Source: Paenibacillus agilis (GTDB taxonomy: Bacteria > Bacillota > Bacilli > Paenibacillales > Paenibacillaceae). Taken from it: DNA of 64,000 nt. Numbering within the stretch: position 1 is the first letter of the stretch; each line of letters starts with the position of its first letter. The stretch spans positions 2,814,673 through 2,878,672 of the forward strand of contig NZ_VNJK01000001.1 of assembly GCF_007786455.1 (NCBI RefSeq). The letters are read 5' to 3'. Below are positions 48,752-56,288 of this stretch, piece after piece. The notes below the pieces were generated by a model that saw nothing but the letters and a program-made list of their open reading frames with translations, had not been told where the DNA came from and searched no databases. Made by a program: the position numbers and the translations under genes.

Positions 48752-49489
48752 TTATTCAGCAGTTATATTCACATCTATTCCGTATTGAATTAAGCCTAGT
48801 TTTTGAGCAACTCTTTGTGAATGTAGATTATCCCATGAAGTACTGTAAAGTGGTATGTAACCAAGATTTCTTACTTGCATACTCCATATTGCTACCAAAT
48901 TAGGTGCAATGCCTTTTCCCCTATGATGCTCAACTGTAAATAAACTGGCTTCTATCGCTTGGTTGGATTTTCGGGCACTGCAACAAACCGACACTGCATG
49001 TCCATTATCGATGAATGCAATGATTGGACTTTTATGTTCATATTGCTTATTAACGTCATTGAAATATCTGTTTAAATAGTGTCGATTTGATTCCGTGATA
49101 ATACAAATATCCTTGTTTATAAAAGATGGCAGCTTAGGAATCATATATGCAGGTCCCATCCAAATACGCTTAAGCTGCTTATATGTACGCAATATATTAC
49201 AGAGTGCTATTATATTAAAATCAGTTCGGTTCCGCTGATCAATTTCATCTTTTAGAGATTGAGGTAAGTCAGTTCTAAGGTATGTGAAGATTGAGCTTCT
49301 AGTTCTACCGAAAAAGACTAGTGGCACGTCTGCTTGCTGCCCAGGTTCATTAATTCCTACAATTTTATTGCCATCAAGTAAATATAAAGTTATGGCTTGG
49401 ATTTGCATGAATTCATCGTCACTTAAAGAGATGGTTATCACACCTTTTATGAGTATGTTGTTATACAGAGGGACTTTTGAACTGCTCAC
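48752..49489 (-). CDS. GNAT-family acetyltransferase, FR47-like
   Basis: This protein of about 245 residues has a divergent N-terminal half and a C-terminal GNAT domain. The latter shows IEASLFTVEHHRGKGIAPNL (acetyl-CoA loop RGKGIA) and LYSTSWDNLHSQRVAQKLG, as in FR47-like/GCN5 proteins. The GTG start at 49489 has only a GTGGGG abutting it, so the true start is uncertain and could be up to 20 codons later. It is 11 bp after the WapI-like gene, so the two are probably co-transcribed. No substrate can be named. Confidence 0.75.
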   Translation of the reverse strand: MSSSKVPLYNNILIKGVITISLSDDEFMQIQAITLYLLDGNKIVGINEPGQQADVPLVFFGRTRSSIFTYLRTDLPQSLKDEIDQRNRTDFNIIALCNILRTYKQLKRIWMGPAYMIPKLPSFINKDICIITESNRHYLNRYFNDVNKQYEHKSPIIAFIDNGHAVSVCCSARKSNQAIEASLFTVEHHRGKGIAPNLVAIWSMQVRNLGYIPLYSTSWDNLHSQRVAQKLGLIQYGIDVNITAE

Positions 49490-49500
49490 CCCACGGAGTA

Positions 49501-49950
49501 TTATCTTAACATTTTGTTTATTTCTTTCAGTTTCTCTTCTATCAGATTTAAGAACTCAGTATCCATTTCGAAGGCTCCCTTTAATAGCGTTTCGACAAAT
49601 GTATTATCCGAATATCCAGCTCTCTTGATTGAATAAGCAATCTCATAATGGCCATTTCTTTGACTAATAAAATTGATATCCATCTCCTCTGGAGACATTG
49701 ATCTTAAGTTTAATTTCGTTGTTCGCTTATTATTGGCTTCTGTAAGAGCTTCAACGAAATCATTCAGTATTTCTTTCTCTATCCAAACATCCACCTCGCC
49801 AGAGAATCTATGATCCACTATGTTCACGATATAATTAATTGAAGGCAAATGCTCCACTTCGAGCTCTACGAAAGTAAATATGATTTTTGATTTTCTATCT
49901 TTTGAGTGAAGAACAAAATCAAATTCGCCTATTGGATTATTAAAAATCAT
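49501..49950 (-). CDS. WapI-like immunity family protein (tentative)
   Basis: This 149-residue protein starts MIFNNPIGEFDFVLHSKD, a layout seen in WapI-family (contact-dependent toxin immunity-like) proteins, with alternating beta strands (IIFTFVELEVEHL, SGEVDVWIEKEI) and a C-terminal helical tail rich in Glu/Lys. The family call rests on the N-terminal pattern only. No cognate WapA-type toxin is in the window. The ATG follows AGGAAAGGACG with a longish gap. The spacer to grpB downstream of it carries GTTTAGG after GATACAACAT, a faint cassette-repeat right box. Confidence 0.55.
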   Translation of the reverse strand: MIFNNPIGEFDFVLHSKDRKSKIIFTFVELEVEHLPSINYIVNIVDHRFSGEVDVWIEKEILNDFVEALTEANNKRTTKLNLRSMSPEEMDINFISQRNGHYEIAYSIKRAGYSDNTFVETLLKGAFEMDTEFLNLIEEKLKEINKMLR

Positions 49951-50021
49951 TCAATGCGTCCTTTCCTAAACATGTTGTATCTATCAATTGGAGAAGATTA
50001 GGTGTGTAATGCGCACTGGCT

Positions 50022-50564
50022 CTATTTATCTTTGTACTCATTCATGGTCCGCGTAATAAATTCGGTCTTTCCTTCCGTATAAGCTTGACGGTTGTTTCTG
50101 AATGTATTGGACAGTTGGAGCTTCAAATTTGTATACTCAGCTACCACTAAAGGATATTTTCTTAGTATGTCTCGAAACATGATATGTCTTTTTAGTTCTT
50201 CACTTTCTCTATTACATACATATAGATGATGTGCATGCTTCACCATGCCTTCATTACTGTAAGGCACACAACTGTCCTTTCTTGCAAATGCTTCTCTGTT
50301 CTTTATCCCTAGATCACCTTCGTGAACATATCCCAGTTCTTCTAGCTTCTTGATGACCTTTGGCAAATATTCCATAGATTCAATTACTACATCTACATCA
50401 ATGATTGGCTTGGCTGCAAGCCCTCGCACCGATGTACTTCCAACGTGCTCAATTCGTAAAGCTAGATCATTAAGTTTCTTTGATAAAATAGATTCTATTA
50501 TACCGAATGCTTTTGGCCATTCTTCATTGTAATCTACAAGAATTACTGATTGTTGATTTTTCAT
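50022..50564 (-). CDS. GrpB-family nucleotidyltransferase-like protein
   Basis: This 180-residue GrpB-family (UPF0157) protein has a nucleotidyltransferase-like fold. Hallmarks are VDYNEEWPKAF near the start, RIEHVGSTSVRGLAAKPIID (the GS...D motif of the fold), VIKKLEELGYVHEGD and KHAHHLYVCNRES. The biological reaction of the family is not settled; members are common in antibiotic-resistance-like gene neighbourhoods. The ATG follows AGGTGA. It lies 34 bp after the lipoprotein gene and is probably co-transcribed with it. Confidence 0.85.
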   Translation of the reverse strand: MKNQQSVILVDYNEEWPKAFGIIESILSKKLNDLALRIEHVGSTSVRGLAAKPIIDVDVVIESMEYLPKVIKKLEELGYVHEGDLGIKNREAFARKDSCVPYSNEGMVKHAHHLYVCNRESEELKRHIMFRDILRKYPLVVAEYTNLKLQLSNTFRNNRQAYTEGKTEFITRTMNEYKDK

Positions 50565-50598
50565 CCGTATTCACCTACTTATCTTGAGTATTCTAACA

Positions 50599-51081
50599 TC
50601 ACTCCTTATTTAGCTCGTAATATATTCCATTCCATAATAATATCAAAGCTTGCTCATTTTTTATAATTAATCCGCCGCCTGGACCTGACCAGTCTTCTAT
50701 TTCAATTATCCGTATCTCCTCATCATCAATACCTATATCGCTCAAATGAGTTCTATACTCTTCAAAGAACTTCGATTTTGAATATTTCTTTTCTGTATAT
50801 ATTGGATTCTTTATTTCAGTGTCATCCAATCGCGCTAATTGTGCTGAATAGGATGCTTTTTTACCAATATTAGCGCTCTCATCTGTATCAACATAAATCG
50901 GCGAATATCCTGCTACTTTACTGATCTTCCAGCTTCCAAAGTACGTATTGTTTTTAATGTCTTGTTTTTCATTACTAATCGTAACTTTATCTTTAGGCAC
51001 ATTATTAAAATCATTCGAGCATGATGTTAATAAAATAATTGTAGAGAGGCACATTAGAACTACCATTATCTTTTTATTCAT
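50599..51081 (-). CDS. Lipoprotein of unknown function
   Basis: This predicted lipoprotein of about 160 residues has a type II signal peptide with lipobox LLTSC after MNKKIMVVLMCLSTII; the lipidated cysteine is near residue 21. The mature part contains a segment on ion-like or solvent-exposed sheets (FGSWKISKVAGYSPIYVD) and ends with GGLIIKNEQALILLWNGIYYEL, a layout shared by several uncharacterised Bacilli lipoproteins. The ATG at 51081 is chosen because GGAGG lies just upstream; the longer start at 51114 reads through the ribosome binding site. Its upstream side abuts a cassette-repeat-like right box. Confidence 0.75.
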   Translation of the reverse strand: MNKKIMVVLMCLSTIILLTSCSNDFNNVPKDKVTISNEKQDIKNNTYFGSWKISKVAGYSPIYVDTDESANIGKKASYSAQLARLDDTEIKNPIYTEKKYSKSKFFEEYRTHLSDIGIDDEEIRIIEIEDWSGPGGGLIIKNEQALILLWNGIYYELNKE

Positions 51082-51093
51082 GATTTCCTCCCT

Positions 51094-51113
51094 GTATAAC
51101 CCTATTGTAAACA
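51094..51113 (-). repeat. attC-like right box (degenerate)
   Basis: On the minus strand GTTTAC-AATAGG-GTTATAC resembles the right arm of the complete copies (CGTGAA, nine bases, GTTATAC) with a shorter spacer. It lies directly upstream of the lipoprotein ribosome binding site, as the downstream edge of an attC would. A left arm was not found with confidence. Confidence 0.3.
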
Positions 51114-51188
51114 ACCTTTAGTTCGTAACGTCTAATCGACGTATGATGACGAAGTGTTCTTATACCCAAGTAAATTGTCTATTACAGC

Positions 51189-51570
51189 TTAACTTCTAAA
51201 ACCTTCTCGCATAGTGTCCTTGTTTATTTTTTTCAATATTATATCTATTATTTCACTAGTTTCAAGATTATCCGTTGTAAATGTACTCAAAATATTGTTC
51301 CTTATAGATGGTCATAGGTACGATTAAGTGTTTATTGTACTTCTGCTTTACTTCTTTAGCGGTCTTTACCGTTAGTATTCTCCATAGTTCGATATCTTGA
51401 AAATCATCCGTTCGTTCATCCTCTTTCCTAACATCTTCCGGAATGAGGTTGCGAAGCATATATCCTATTTCTTCAGGATCGTATATCATACTGTTTTCTA
51501 TCAATGGCTGGAGCATATTTGCTGCCGAAGTCTTTCCAGAACCAAAAGCTCCATTAATCATAATGATCAC
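51189..51570 (-). pseudogene. tmrB-like P-loop ATPase, internal deletion
   Basis: The intact N-terminal 99 residues match TmrB, the tunicamycin-resistance ATP-binding protein: MINGAFGSGKTSAANML (Walker A), YDPEEIGYMLRNLIPEDVRK, LWRILTV and LIVPMTIYKEQYF. The frame then stops at a TAA at 51268. Continuing in another frame, TTDNLETSEIIDIILKKIN and DTMREGF match the C-terminal end of TmrB (QTDNLS...DTRG), so roughly 65 middle codons are missing and a frameshift joins the halves. The GTG start has AGAGGTG. The gene is probably non-functional because the region that usually carries catalytic-core and lid residues is gone. Confidence 0.75.
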
Positions 51571-51671
51571 TTTATCACCTCTGTAATAGAGTTAATTTGA
51601 TAAAATCGTTGACTGATTTCACTTAAAATCTTCGTTGATCATGACTCTCACTATCTAAGGTCTCGACAATA

Positions 51672-51815
51672 TTACTTGTTGTTTCTTATATAAATATCTA
51701 GTGCTACGATTCCTCTTCGAGCAAGCCTAATAAGTAATATCAAAAAATAAATGGAAACCCCCATAATAGCCAGCCAAAACAATTGAACGACAAGCACACT
51801 AAATGAAAAAACCAT
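51672..51815 (-). CDS. Small single-helix membrane protein
   Basis: This 47-residue frame starts MVFSFSVLVVQLFWLAIMGV, forms one or two transmembrane segments (residues 4-29) and ends with a basic, amphipathic tail (RLARRGIVALDIYIRNNK). The ATG is preceded by GGATGAGG. The composition is typical of small Bacilli membrane proteins and no family is assigned. An overlapping 31-codon frame starting at an upstream ATG seems less likely. Confidence 0.55.
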   Translation of the reverse strand: MVFSFSVLVVQLFWLAIMGVSIYFLILLIRLARRGIVALDIYIRNNK

Positions 51816-51936
51816 TTCCTCATCCTTCTTTCCATATTGTACTACCCTCCTGTAAGTACCTTCAAATTCTTATCCGTAGATTTAGTTACCATTAGAGCGG
51901 GCAGCATGCTAGTTATTGATGTTCGTTCTACTTGGA

Positions 51937-52431
51937 CTAAGCCCCTAGAACCTCTATGCCTGTTTGTTTATTAGGATCATATAGACAAACTATAATCAGT
52001 TCAATCAAGGAACTTATGTAATGTTTTAATACTTCATCATTTACTAATTCCAGAATGAACATTAGTTCCTCTTTAAATCCATCTAGTTGTTGGAAGTTTA
52101 ATTTTAAGTCTCCATACACATCAATTAATGAAGAGTACTTAAGTCCATATCCTTGTCCAATACATATCATTCTTGTAGCTACTGATATAGGTATGCTACA
52201 AGGACGATCATAAAGTGTTTTTCCGTCTTTGACCATAAATACATCTACTGTTTCTTCGTCTAGGTAATTCTCTAACTGAAACAATCTTGAGTAAACGTTT
52301 TCCATTAGTTTTCCTTTCACTAAATCCATTGGTAAATCAAAATAAACAAGTATTGTTTTAAATAATGTCGAAGTTGAATTACTTCGTAGCATAGTTAACA
52401 ATTGCATTTGCCACAGGTATGAAGGCCCCAA
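51937..52431 (-). CDS. Uncharacterised protein, uncertain start
   Basis: The frame from a TTG at 52431 encodes 164 residues, but that start lies inside an attC-like arm and has no ribosome binding site. An ATG eight codons on (MQLLTMLRSN) or one at MDLVKGKLMENV is possible. The body is helical and hydrophobic-patterned (LFQLENYLDEETVDVFMV, GFKEELMFILELVNDEVL, LIELIIVCLYDP). No family is recognised. The absence of a proper start suggests that the 5' end was lost at the cassette junction. Confidence 0.45.
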   Translation of the reverse strand: MGPSYLWQMQLLTMLRSNSTSTLFKTILVYFDLPMDLVKGKLMENVYSRLFQLENYLDEETVDVFMVKDGKTLYDRPCSIPISVATRMICIGQGYGLKYSSLIDVYGDLKLNFQQLDGFKEELMFILELVNDEVLKHYISSLIELIIVCLYDPNKQTGIEVLGA

Positions 52432-52452
52432 AGCGTAAATATGCCGTTAATA
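52426..52452 (-). repeat. Partial attC-like repeat (left arm)
   Basis: On the minus strand ATTAAC-GGCATA-TTTACGC follows the stop of the 52477 gene by about 30 bases. The six-base spacing between the AAC box and TTTACGC equals that in the complete copies (AAC, six bases, TTCACGC). No right arm is evident before the next coding frame. Confidence 0.4.
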
Positions 52453-52476
52453 GTTATTCACTCCGTCTTGACTGGC

Positions 52477-53037
52477 TTACAAGAATTTTTTCTTCTTATA
52501 TTTCCAAAATCGTATTATCGTTACGGAAATAATTATTACTGCAGCAATGACTACTGGAAAATAAATCATCCAATCTTTTGAGCTTGATTCCAGATCAGAA
52601 TGGATTATTGTCGTTCCAGAACCTAATTCTTTTATTATGTTTTCAGCTTCGGAAATAGGTAGGTTTCCACTACAGTAATTCGTTTGTAATAATTCTTCGT
52701 CATGATATGAAAAAACGAGATACGATTCACCTTTTTTAAACCCTATTCCACAAGAAGCTTCGTTGCCATCAAAAGCGTAAATCGTTACTTTATTGGATTG
52801 ATTACCTTTCCATACTGTATTTACTTTAAATGTATACTCTCTTAGTCCATGGAATTGCGATTGCTTTGTGCCGCCCTTTTTTATTACTTCACCTTCAAAA
52901 ACGACTGAAGATCGTTCTAGTCTTTCTTTTGTACTTCCACCGGCACAACTGCATGCATATGCTTTGTTGCCTGTAATTGATATTATTCCGCTTAAAAATA
53001 ACAGGGCACTGATAATAACAACGATTATTTTTTTCAT
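52477..53037 (-). CDS. Secreted TIMP/netrin-like domain protein with C-terminal anchor
   Basis: This 186-residue protein has a signal peptide (MKKIIVVIISALLFLSGI, cleaved near KAYA) followed at once by ACSCAGG, the N-terminal CxC motif of tissue-inhibitor-of-metalloproteinase/netrin-like folds. Next come FEGEVIKKG, YTFKVNTVWKGN and SCGIGFKKGESYLVF...NYCSGN, giving four or more cysteines that could form disulfides. A C-terminal transmembrane helix (about 157-177) with a basic tail anchors it to the membrane. Bacterial members have no settled function. The ATG follows AAAGGGAG. A complete stem of an attC-like repeat lies just upstream. Confidence 0.7.
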   Translation of the reverse strand: MKKIIVVIISALLFLSGIISITGNKAYACSCAGGSTKERLERSSVVFEGEVIKKGGTKQSQFHGLREYTFKVNTVWKGNQSNKVTIYAFDGNEASCGIGFKKGESYLVFSYHDEELLQTNYCSGNLPISEAENIIKELGSGTTIIHSDLESSSKDWMIYFPVVIAAVIIISVTIIRFWKYKKKKFL

Positions 53038-53068
53038 TAAACCACTCCCTTTTCATCATATATATATC

Positions 53069-53133
53069 AGTTATCGTTATTTATTCACGAAACGCCTCAG
53101 CCTTAGATAGCGCTTATCATAGGCTGGGGCGTT
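53069..53133 (-). repeat. attC-like repeat: right arm and long stem
   Basis: A long imperfect palindrome (53091-53133, plus strand AACGCCTCAGCCTTAG... pairing with its complement) is followed on the minus strand by CGTGAA and, eight bases later, GATAACT. This mirrors the CGTGAA-nine-GTTATAC arm of the copy at 55653, with a degenerate outer box. The inner stem shares the CAGCCT-AGATAG motif with that copy. The outer left arm may be AGTTAAC near 53271-53277, but it does not pair well. Confidence 0.5.
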
Positions 53134-53145
53134 TGTTGTCAGACA

Positions 53146-53238
53146 CTAGTACATGATTATACATCTCAACAGCCGAGAGGAGATAGCCCCTGCATCCCAA
53201 TGAAAAGTGTTTGTTTTATAAACACTTTGCTTATTCAA
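53146..53238 (-). CDS. Short ORF of 30 codons, possibly a remnant
   Basis: A TTG with GGAGG eight bases upstream opens a 30-codon frame (MNKQSVYKTNTFHWDAG to LLRCIIMY) in the gap between the CPBP gene and the palindrome. A stem AAGTGTTT/AAACACTT lies inside it. The good ribosome binding site makes translation plausible, but the peptide ends abruptly before the repeat stem and matches nothing I know. It could be a truncated cassette gene. Confidence 0.3.
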   Translation of the reverse strand: MNKQSVYKTNTFHWDAGAISSRLLRCIIMY

Positions 53239-53290
53239 CCTGCTAACCTCCTCTGCTTTAAGTATTGTTCGTTAACTGAACTTCCGCATT

Positions 53291-53905
53291 CTAAATCTTT
53301 ATTATTTTCTTTGAAAAGAGAATTGAAAATGAATTAAATACAATATGTAATATTAGCGATAACAAAATTGATTTTGTCATCACTGTTATAGCTCCCAACA
53401 GTATCCCACCTAAAAATGCTAATATCATGAATCGCATACTTTGTGCTGATAACTTGTAGTACTGTAAATGACAGATCGCGAAAAGTATAGCAGTAATGAT
53501 TACGGGAATCGTTACTGGCATATACAATACTTCCAATAATGTATTACTACCAAAGAGAGGTTCAATGTTCGGTAATATCAACCCTCTAAAGATTATCTCT
53601 TCTACCACCGGATATGTTATAGCAAAATTAATAATGTTGTACTTCCCAATTGGGTTATAGCCAGAAAATCGTGCTGCGATCACATTAATGACAATCAGTA
53701 GACTAAAAATCGATATCGCATTTTCATAATGAAGCGGCATATTATAAATATAGTTATTATTAAATAGAGGGATGAGCAATCCAATTATTAGAGCCCATAG
53801 TAATATTGTGTATTTACTAATACTCCTGTAAGGAGTCAGTCCAATAGCCACTTCTACGAGCTTGTACGAAAAAGTTAAAACTAACGATATGAAAAGATAT
53901 ATCAT
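53291..53905 (-). CDS. CPBP-family intramembrane metalloprotease
   Basis: This 204-residue membrane protein has about six hydrophobic segments. It carries the three CPBP (Abi/CAAX protease) motifs: VEEIIFRG (EExxxR, near residue 105), FAICHLQYY (FxxxH, near 145) and LILHIVFNS (HxxxN/B, near 186). Bacterial members act in bacteriocin self-immunity or membrane protein processing; the substrate here is not indicated. The ATG follows AGGAGAG. The gene is bracketed by attC-like repeats. Confidence 0.85.
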   Translation of the reverse strand: MIYLFISLVLTFSYKLVEVAIGLTPYRSISKYTILLWALIIGLLIPLFNNNYIYNMPLHYENAISIFSLLIVINVIAARFSGYNPIGKYNIINFAITYPVVEEIIFRGLILPNIEPLFGSNTLLEVLYMPVTIPVIITAILFAICHLQYYKLSAQSMRFMILAFLGGILLGAITVMTKSILLSLILHIVFNSFSILFSKKIIKI

Positions 53906-53937
53906 AGTAACTCTCCTAAGAAGTCTTTATTTTATGT

Positions 53938-54021
53938 CTTTCAGATGCATCTCCTGAGCTCACTTCCGCAAAATCCTTCAGGTGACCGAGACCCGAATAA
54001 CCCAAAGCGTGATCTACACTG
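53938..54021 (-). repeat. Degenerate attC-like repeat
   Basis: On the minus strand GTAGATCACGCTTTGGG follows the stop of the acetyltransferase pseudogene. It matches the left arms elsewhere (TAGATTCACG at 55740, TTTACGCTTTGGGG at 52430). The far side (GATGCATCTGAAAGACAT) only loosely matches a right arm. The position, between a stop codon and the next gene's start, fits a decayed site. Confidence 0.35.
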
Positions 54022-54040
54022 AATGGGACTCTTCTAAAAT

Positions 54041-54594
54041 TCATTGTCTTTTGTTCTTGTTTATAATTGAAAAAATCACAGCATCAATAAACCGATCTTT
54101 TTTTATATAATAGTCTTTAAGTATTCCTTCTTCACTAAAGCCTGAACTTATCAAGAGATTTCTTGAACCAATGTTATGTGGATATACTAGCGCTCCAATT
54201 CGATTTAATTCAAGCTCTTCGAAACCATAACTTATAACTTTGCTTAAAGCTTCGCTCATGATTCCTTGGCGCCAATACTCAGGTGACAACTCATATCCAA
54301 GCTCCGCTCTATAATGAATGTTAGATCAGTTATGATAACCACAAGTTCCTATAACTCGCTTCTCCGTTTTCAGTTCTATTCCCCATCGAATACCTTGTTG
54401 ATTATTATACCTATTATTCCAATTTGAAATTAGATTTTCAGCTTGTTTTACTTCTGTGAAGCTTTCCAAATCATAAAACTGTGTCACTTCATCTTTTGAA
54501 AAATAATGAAATACATCGACTGCATCCTCAGATCGTAATTCTCGAAGTATAAGTCTTTCAGTTTCAAGAGTTGGAAAATTTATCTTAGATATAC
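54041..54594 (-). pseudogene. RimJ/RimL-like GNAT acetyltransferase with premature stop and no start
   Basis: The minus-strand translation reads FPTLETERLILRELRSEDAV, VFHYFSKDEV, then GTCGYHN followed by a TGA (54326-54328), then SNIHYRAELGYELSPEYWRQ, GIMSEAL and a normal GNAT C-terminus. The family has Trp at the stop position, so a TGG-to-TGA change is likely. No ATG, GTG or TTG start lies in frame; the coding similarity begins within 25 bases of an attC-like GTTAGAT box, so the 5' end appears missing as well. Both defects point to a dead gene. Confidence 0.8.
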
Positions 54595-54613
54595 AATCTT
54601 TAAGATTAGTTTA

Positions 54614-54691
54614 ATCTAACGTGCTTGTATCTACGTACCCACGACGCTTAAGCTGCAAAGCGCTGGGGCAACCAGGCTTATCTTTACAAAA
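54614..54691 (-). repeat. attC-like repeat, right arm clear
   Basis: The minus strand has CGTAGA-TACAAGCAC-GTTAGAT, with the same nine-base spacing as the other copies. GTTAGAT (54614-54620) is a perfect GTTRRRY core. A short stem (GCGCTT/AAGCG) precedes it. The left arm, immediately after the stop of the 54692 gene, is not well conserved. Confidence 0.5.
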
Positions 54692-54994
54692 TTAATCCAC
54701 ATCTAACTGAATATTCGTATAATGCTCTACGATCGGAAATGGTTCATAAAAGTGGTGTAGTATCTCTTTCCATTCGTTATATTCCTCGGATTCTCTAAAA
54801 CCCTTTCTATGGTCTTCGAGAGTTTCCCATCTTACTAATAAAATATATTTATTATCTTCTTCCATACATTTCTGCAATTCATGGTTTATATAGCCTTTCA
54901 TTTTTGAAATTATTTGTGAAGCTCTAAGGAAAGCTGGTTCAAAACTATTAATCAATTCAGGCTTAATATGTAGCACAGCTACTTCAAGTATCAT
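54692..54994 (-). CDS. Antibiotic biosynthesis monooxygenase (ABM)-like domain protein
   Basis: This 100-residue single-domain protein has a dimeric alpha+beta barrel layout: strand [12 protein letters not shown], helix [20 protein letters not shown], strands [20 protein letters not shown], and a C-terminal [10 protein letters not shown]. The family includes small monooxygenases and many proteins of unknown role. A close paralogue lies 5 kb away at 59574-59882. The ATG follows AAGGAG. It lies 13 bp after the membrane protein gene at 55008, so they are probably co-transcribed. Confidence 0.75.
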   Translation of the reverse strand: MILEVAVLHIKPELINSFEPAFLRASQIISKMKGYINHELQKCMEEDNKYILLVRWETLEDHRKGFRESEEYNEWKEILHHFYEPFPIVEHYTNIQLDVD

Positions 54995-55007
54995 ATAAGA
55001 TTACTCC

Positions 55008-55454
55008 TTATATCCATCTAAATATTTTCCCACTAGTTACTTTTAACCTGTTCATTTTTGCCCATTGTTTTAATTCTTCTATATGAATCTCTTCGTTATT
55101 CTTAAATCTGAAATGTAAATCTATCGAAACTAATTTACTTCCATATAGCTTGATACCGATACTCTGTACAAAATAACCTTCTATTATTATCTTTTCGATT
55201 TTTTGTATTGGTATTTCTCTTTGATTAATCTTAATTGTATTTTCTTTTATTTCTAGCTTATTATTTTTTCTTAAAATCCTCCTCATAAGTATTACTACTT
55301 GTACTAAGATACTTAACAATAATAAAGTGGAAAAAATAACAGAAAACAAATCATCTTTTCGAAGTGCTAGTAATAATGGAGAGATAATTAAAATAGAAAT
55401 CATCACTTGGACATACACTAGTTTTGGCAACTTAATTTCATATTTCTTGTTCAT
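55008..55454 (-). CDS. Small membrane protein, PH-like C-terminal part
   Basis: This 148-residue protein has two adjacent N-terminal transmembrane helices (about 14-32 and 36-56). They are followed by a soluble beta-rich section: KLEIKENTIKINQREIPIQK, IIEGYFVQSIGIKLYGSKLV, and SIDLHFRFKNNEEIHIEELK. That order resembles small Bacilli membrane proteins with a bacterial PH-like fold. The function is unknown. The ATG follows AAAGGGAA. A degenerate repeat box (55485-55505) precedes it. Confidence 0.65.
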   Translation of the reverse strand: MNKKYEIKLPKLVYVQVMISILIISPLLLALRKDDLFSVIFSTLLLLSILVQVVILMRRILRKNNKLEIKENTIKINQREIPIQKIEKIIIEGYFVQSIGIKLYGSKLVSIDLHFRFKNNEEIHIEELKQWAKMNRLKVTSGKIFRWI

Positions 55455-55484
55455 GTTCTACTTTATTCCCTTTCTCACTGCTTT

Positions 55485-55505
55485 CTGATAGCGTTCTTAT
55501 AGAAC
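55485..55505 (-). repeat. Degenerate attC-like right box
   Basis: The minus strand reads GTTCTATAAGAACGCTATC, close to the GTGAATACAAGAACGTTATA arm of the complete copies but with a mutated core (GCTATC). It sits 31 bp before the start of the 55008-55454 gene, the expected place of a cassette junction. Confidence 0.35.
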
Positions 55506-55531
55506 ATGATAGATCGCATCATCTGGGCATA

Positions 55532-55609
55532 TTAATATGGGTAATACTTAATCTCTTCGTCTGCATTGAATGCGTTCTCTATTAATCCAGACTTTTCTTC
55601 AAATCTCAT
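55532..55609 (-). CDS. Short ORF of 25 codons between repeats
   Basis: An ATG with TAGGAG just upstream opens a frame MRFEEKSGLIENAFNADEEI ending KYYPY. The same frame is open upstream for 14 more codons into the repeat, without a start. It could be a tiny cassette gene or the 3' remnant of a larger one. No family is recognised. Confidence 0.25.
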   Translation of the reverse strand: MRFEEKSGLIENAFNADEEIKYYPY

Positions 55610-55652
55610 CCCACTCCTATGTACTGCTTTCAAAACAAGATCCAGATATTGC

Positions 55653-55752
55653 GTATAACGTTTCCGTGTTCACGACGAGACCCAGCCTAAGATAGCTCTA
55701 TCTTAGGCTGGGTCGGGTGTTGTCTGAGCTCCTACCGTGAATCTAGTTAGAC
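55653..55752 (-). repeat. Complete attC-like site
   Basis: Minus-strand order: GTCTAAC (perfect RYYYAAC), four bases, TTCACG, an inner perfect palindrome with 17-bp arms (55679-55714), CGTGAA, nine bases, GTTATAC. The left box contains the TAA stop codon of the 55747 gene, as often happens in integron cassettes. The stem has no T-run, so it is not a simple terminator. The length of 100 bp lies in the normal attC range. Confidence 0.65.
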
Positions 55753-56166
55753 GGATTTTAGAAGGGTGTTTTGTCCTGCTGCTAGCTTCCAAACTTCCGT
55801 TTCCTTAACCATTACATAGATAGCAATGCTTTCTTGCCCTCCATCGATTCGTTTACCATCGGAAGTTGTTGAATATTGATGGACATGAACAACAGCTACA
55901 TTGGAATTAATGAACGAAATGTTGTCAACAGTATATTTGCTATATGAATTACTTAAAGGGCCTGTCAAGATGATTTTGTGCACTTTATTTATTTCATTCC
56001 AACCTGACAGCTTTTCACCGATTACATTCACCCATGTGGCATTTTGTGTGAAATGGCTGTCTAACGCATCTGCATCGTGCCGATTAAACGCCGCCTCCAT
56101 TTCATTAACTACATGTATGATAAGCTCACGATCTTGCTTCAATGATCCCTCTTCTTCATGTACCAC
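55747..56166 (-). CDS. SnoaL/SgcJ-like small NTF2-fold protein
   Basis: This 139-residue protein matches the SgcJ/EcaC-type SnoaL-like (NTF2) family. It has the N-terminal helix VVNEMEAAFNRHDADAL, then HFTQNATWVNVIGEKLSGWNEI, the segment NVAVVHVHQYST and the C-terminal VWKLAAGQNTLL. Relatives are small oxidoreductase- or cyclase-like proteins; the reaction is unknown. The GTG start follows GGAGGG. It is transcribed divergently from the LysR-type regulator at 56289, suggesting regulation by it. The stop codon is part of an attC-like left box. Confidence 0.8.
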   Translation of the reverse strand: MVHEEEGSLKQDRELIIHVVNEMEAAFNRHDADALDSHFTQNATWVNVIGEKLSGWNEINKVHKIILTGPLSNSYSKYTVDNISFINSNVAVVHVHQYSTTSDGKRIDGGQESIAIYVMVKETEVWKLAAGQNTLLKSV

Positions 56167-56288
56167 AGAAATCCCTCCCTATATTGCTTTATTCATTGTT
56201 AAATCTGATACTATAACATATGATCAAGGATATCTAATGCATAATTTTCATGAGTATCATGCTAATTCGTATATAAATGGAGGGAATC

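Noticed and set aside
55679-55714. Perfect palindrome as a transcription terminator
   Set aside because: There is no T-run on either strand, and the stem sits between conserved repeat arms, so an attC-like stem is the better reading.
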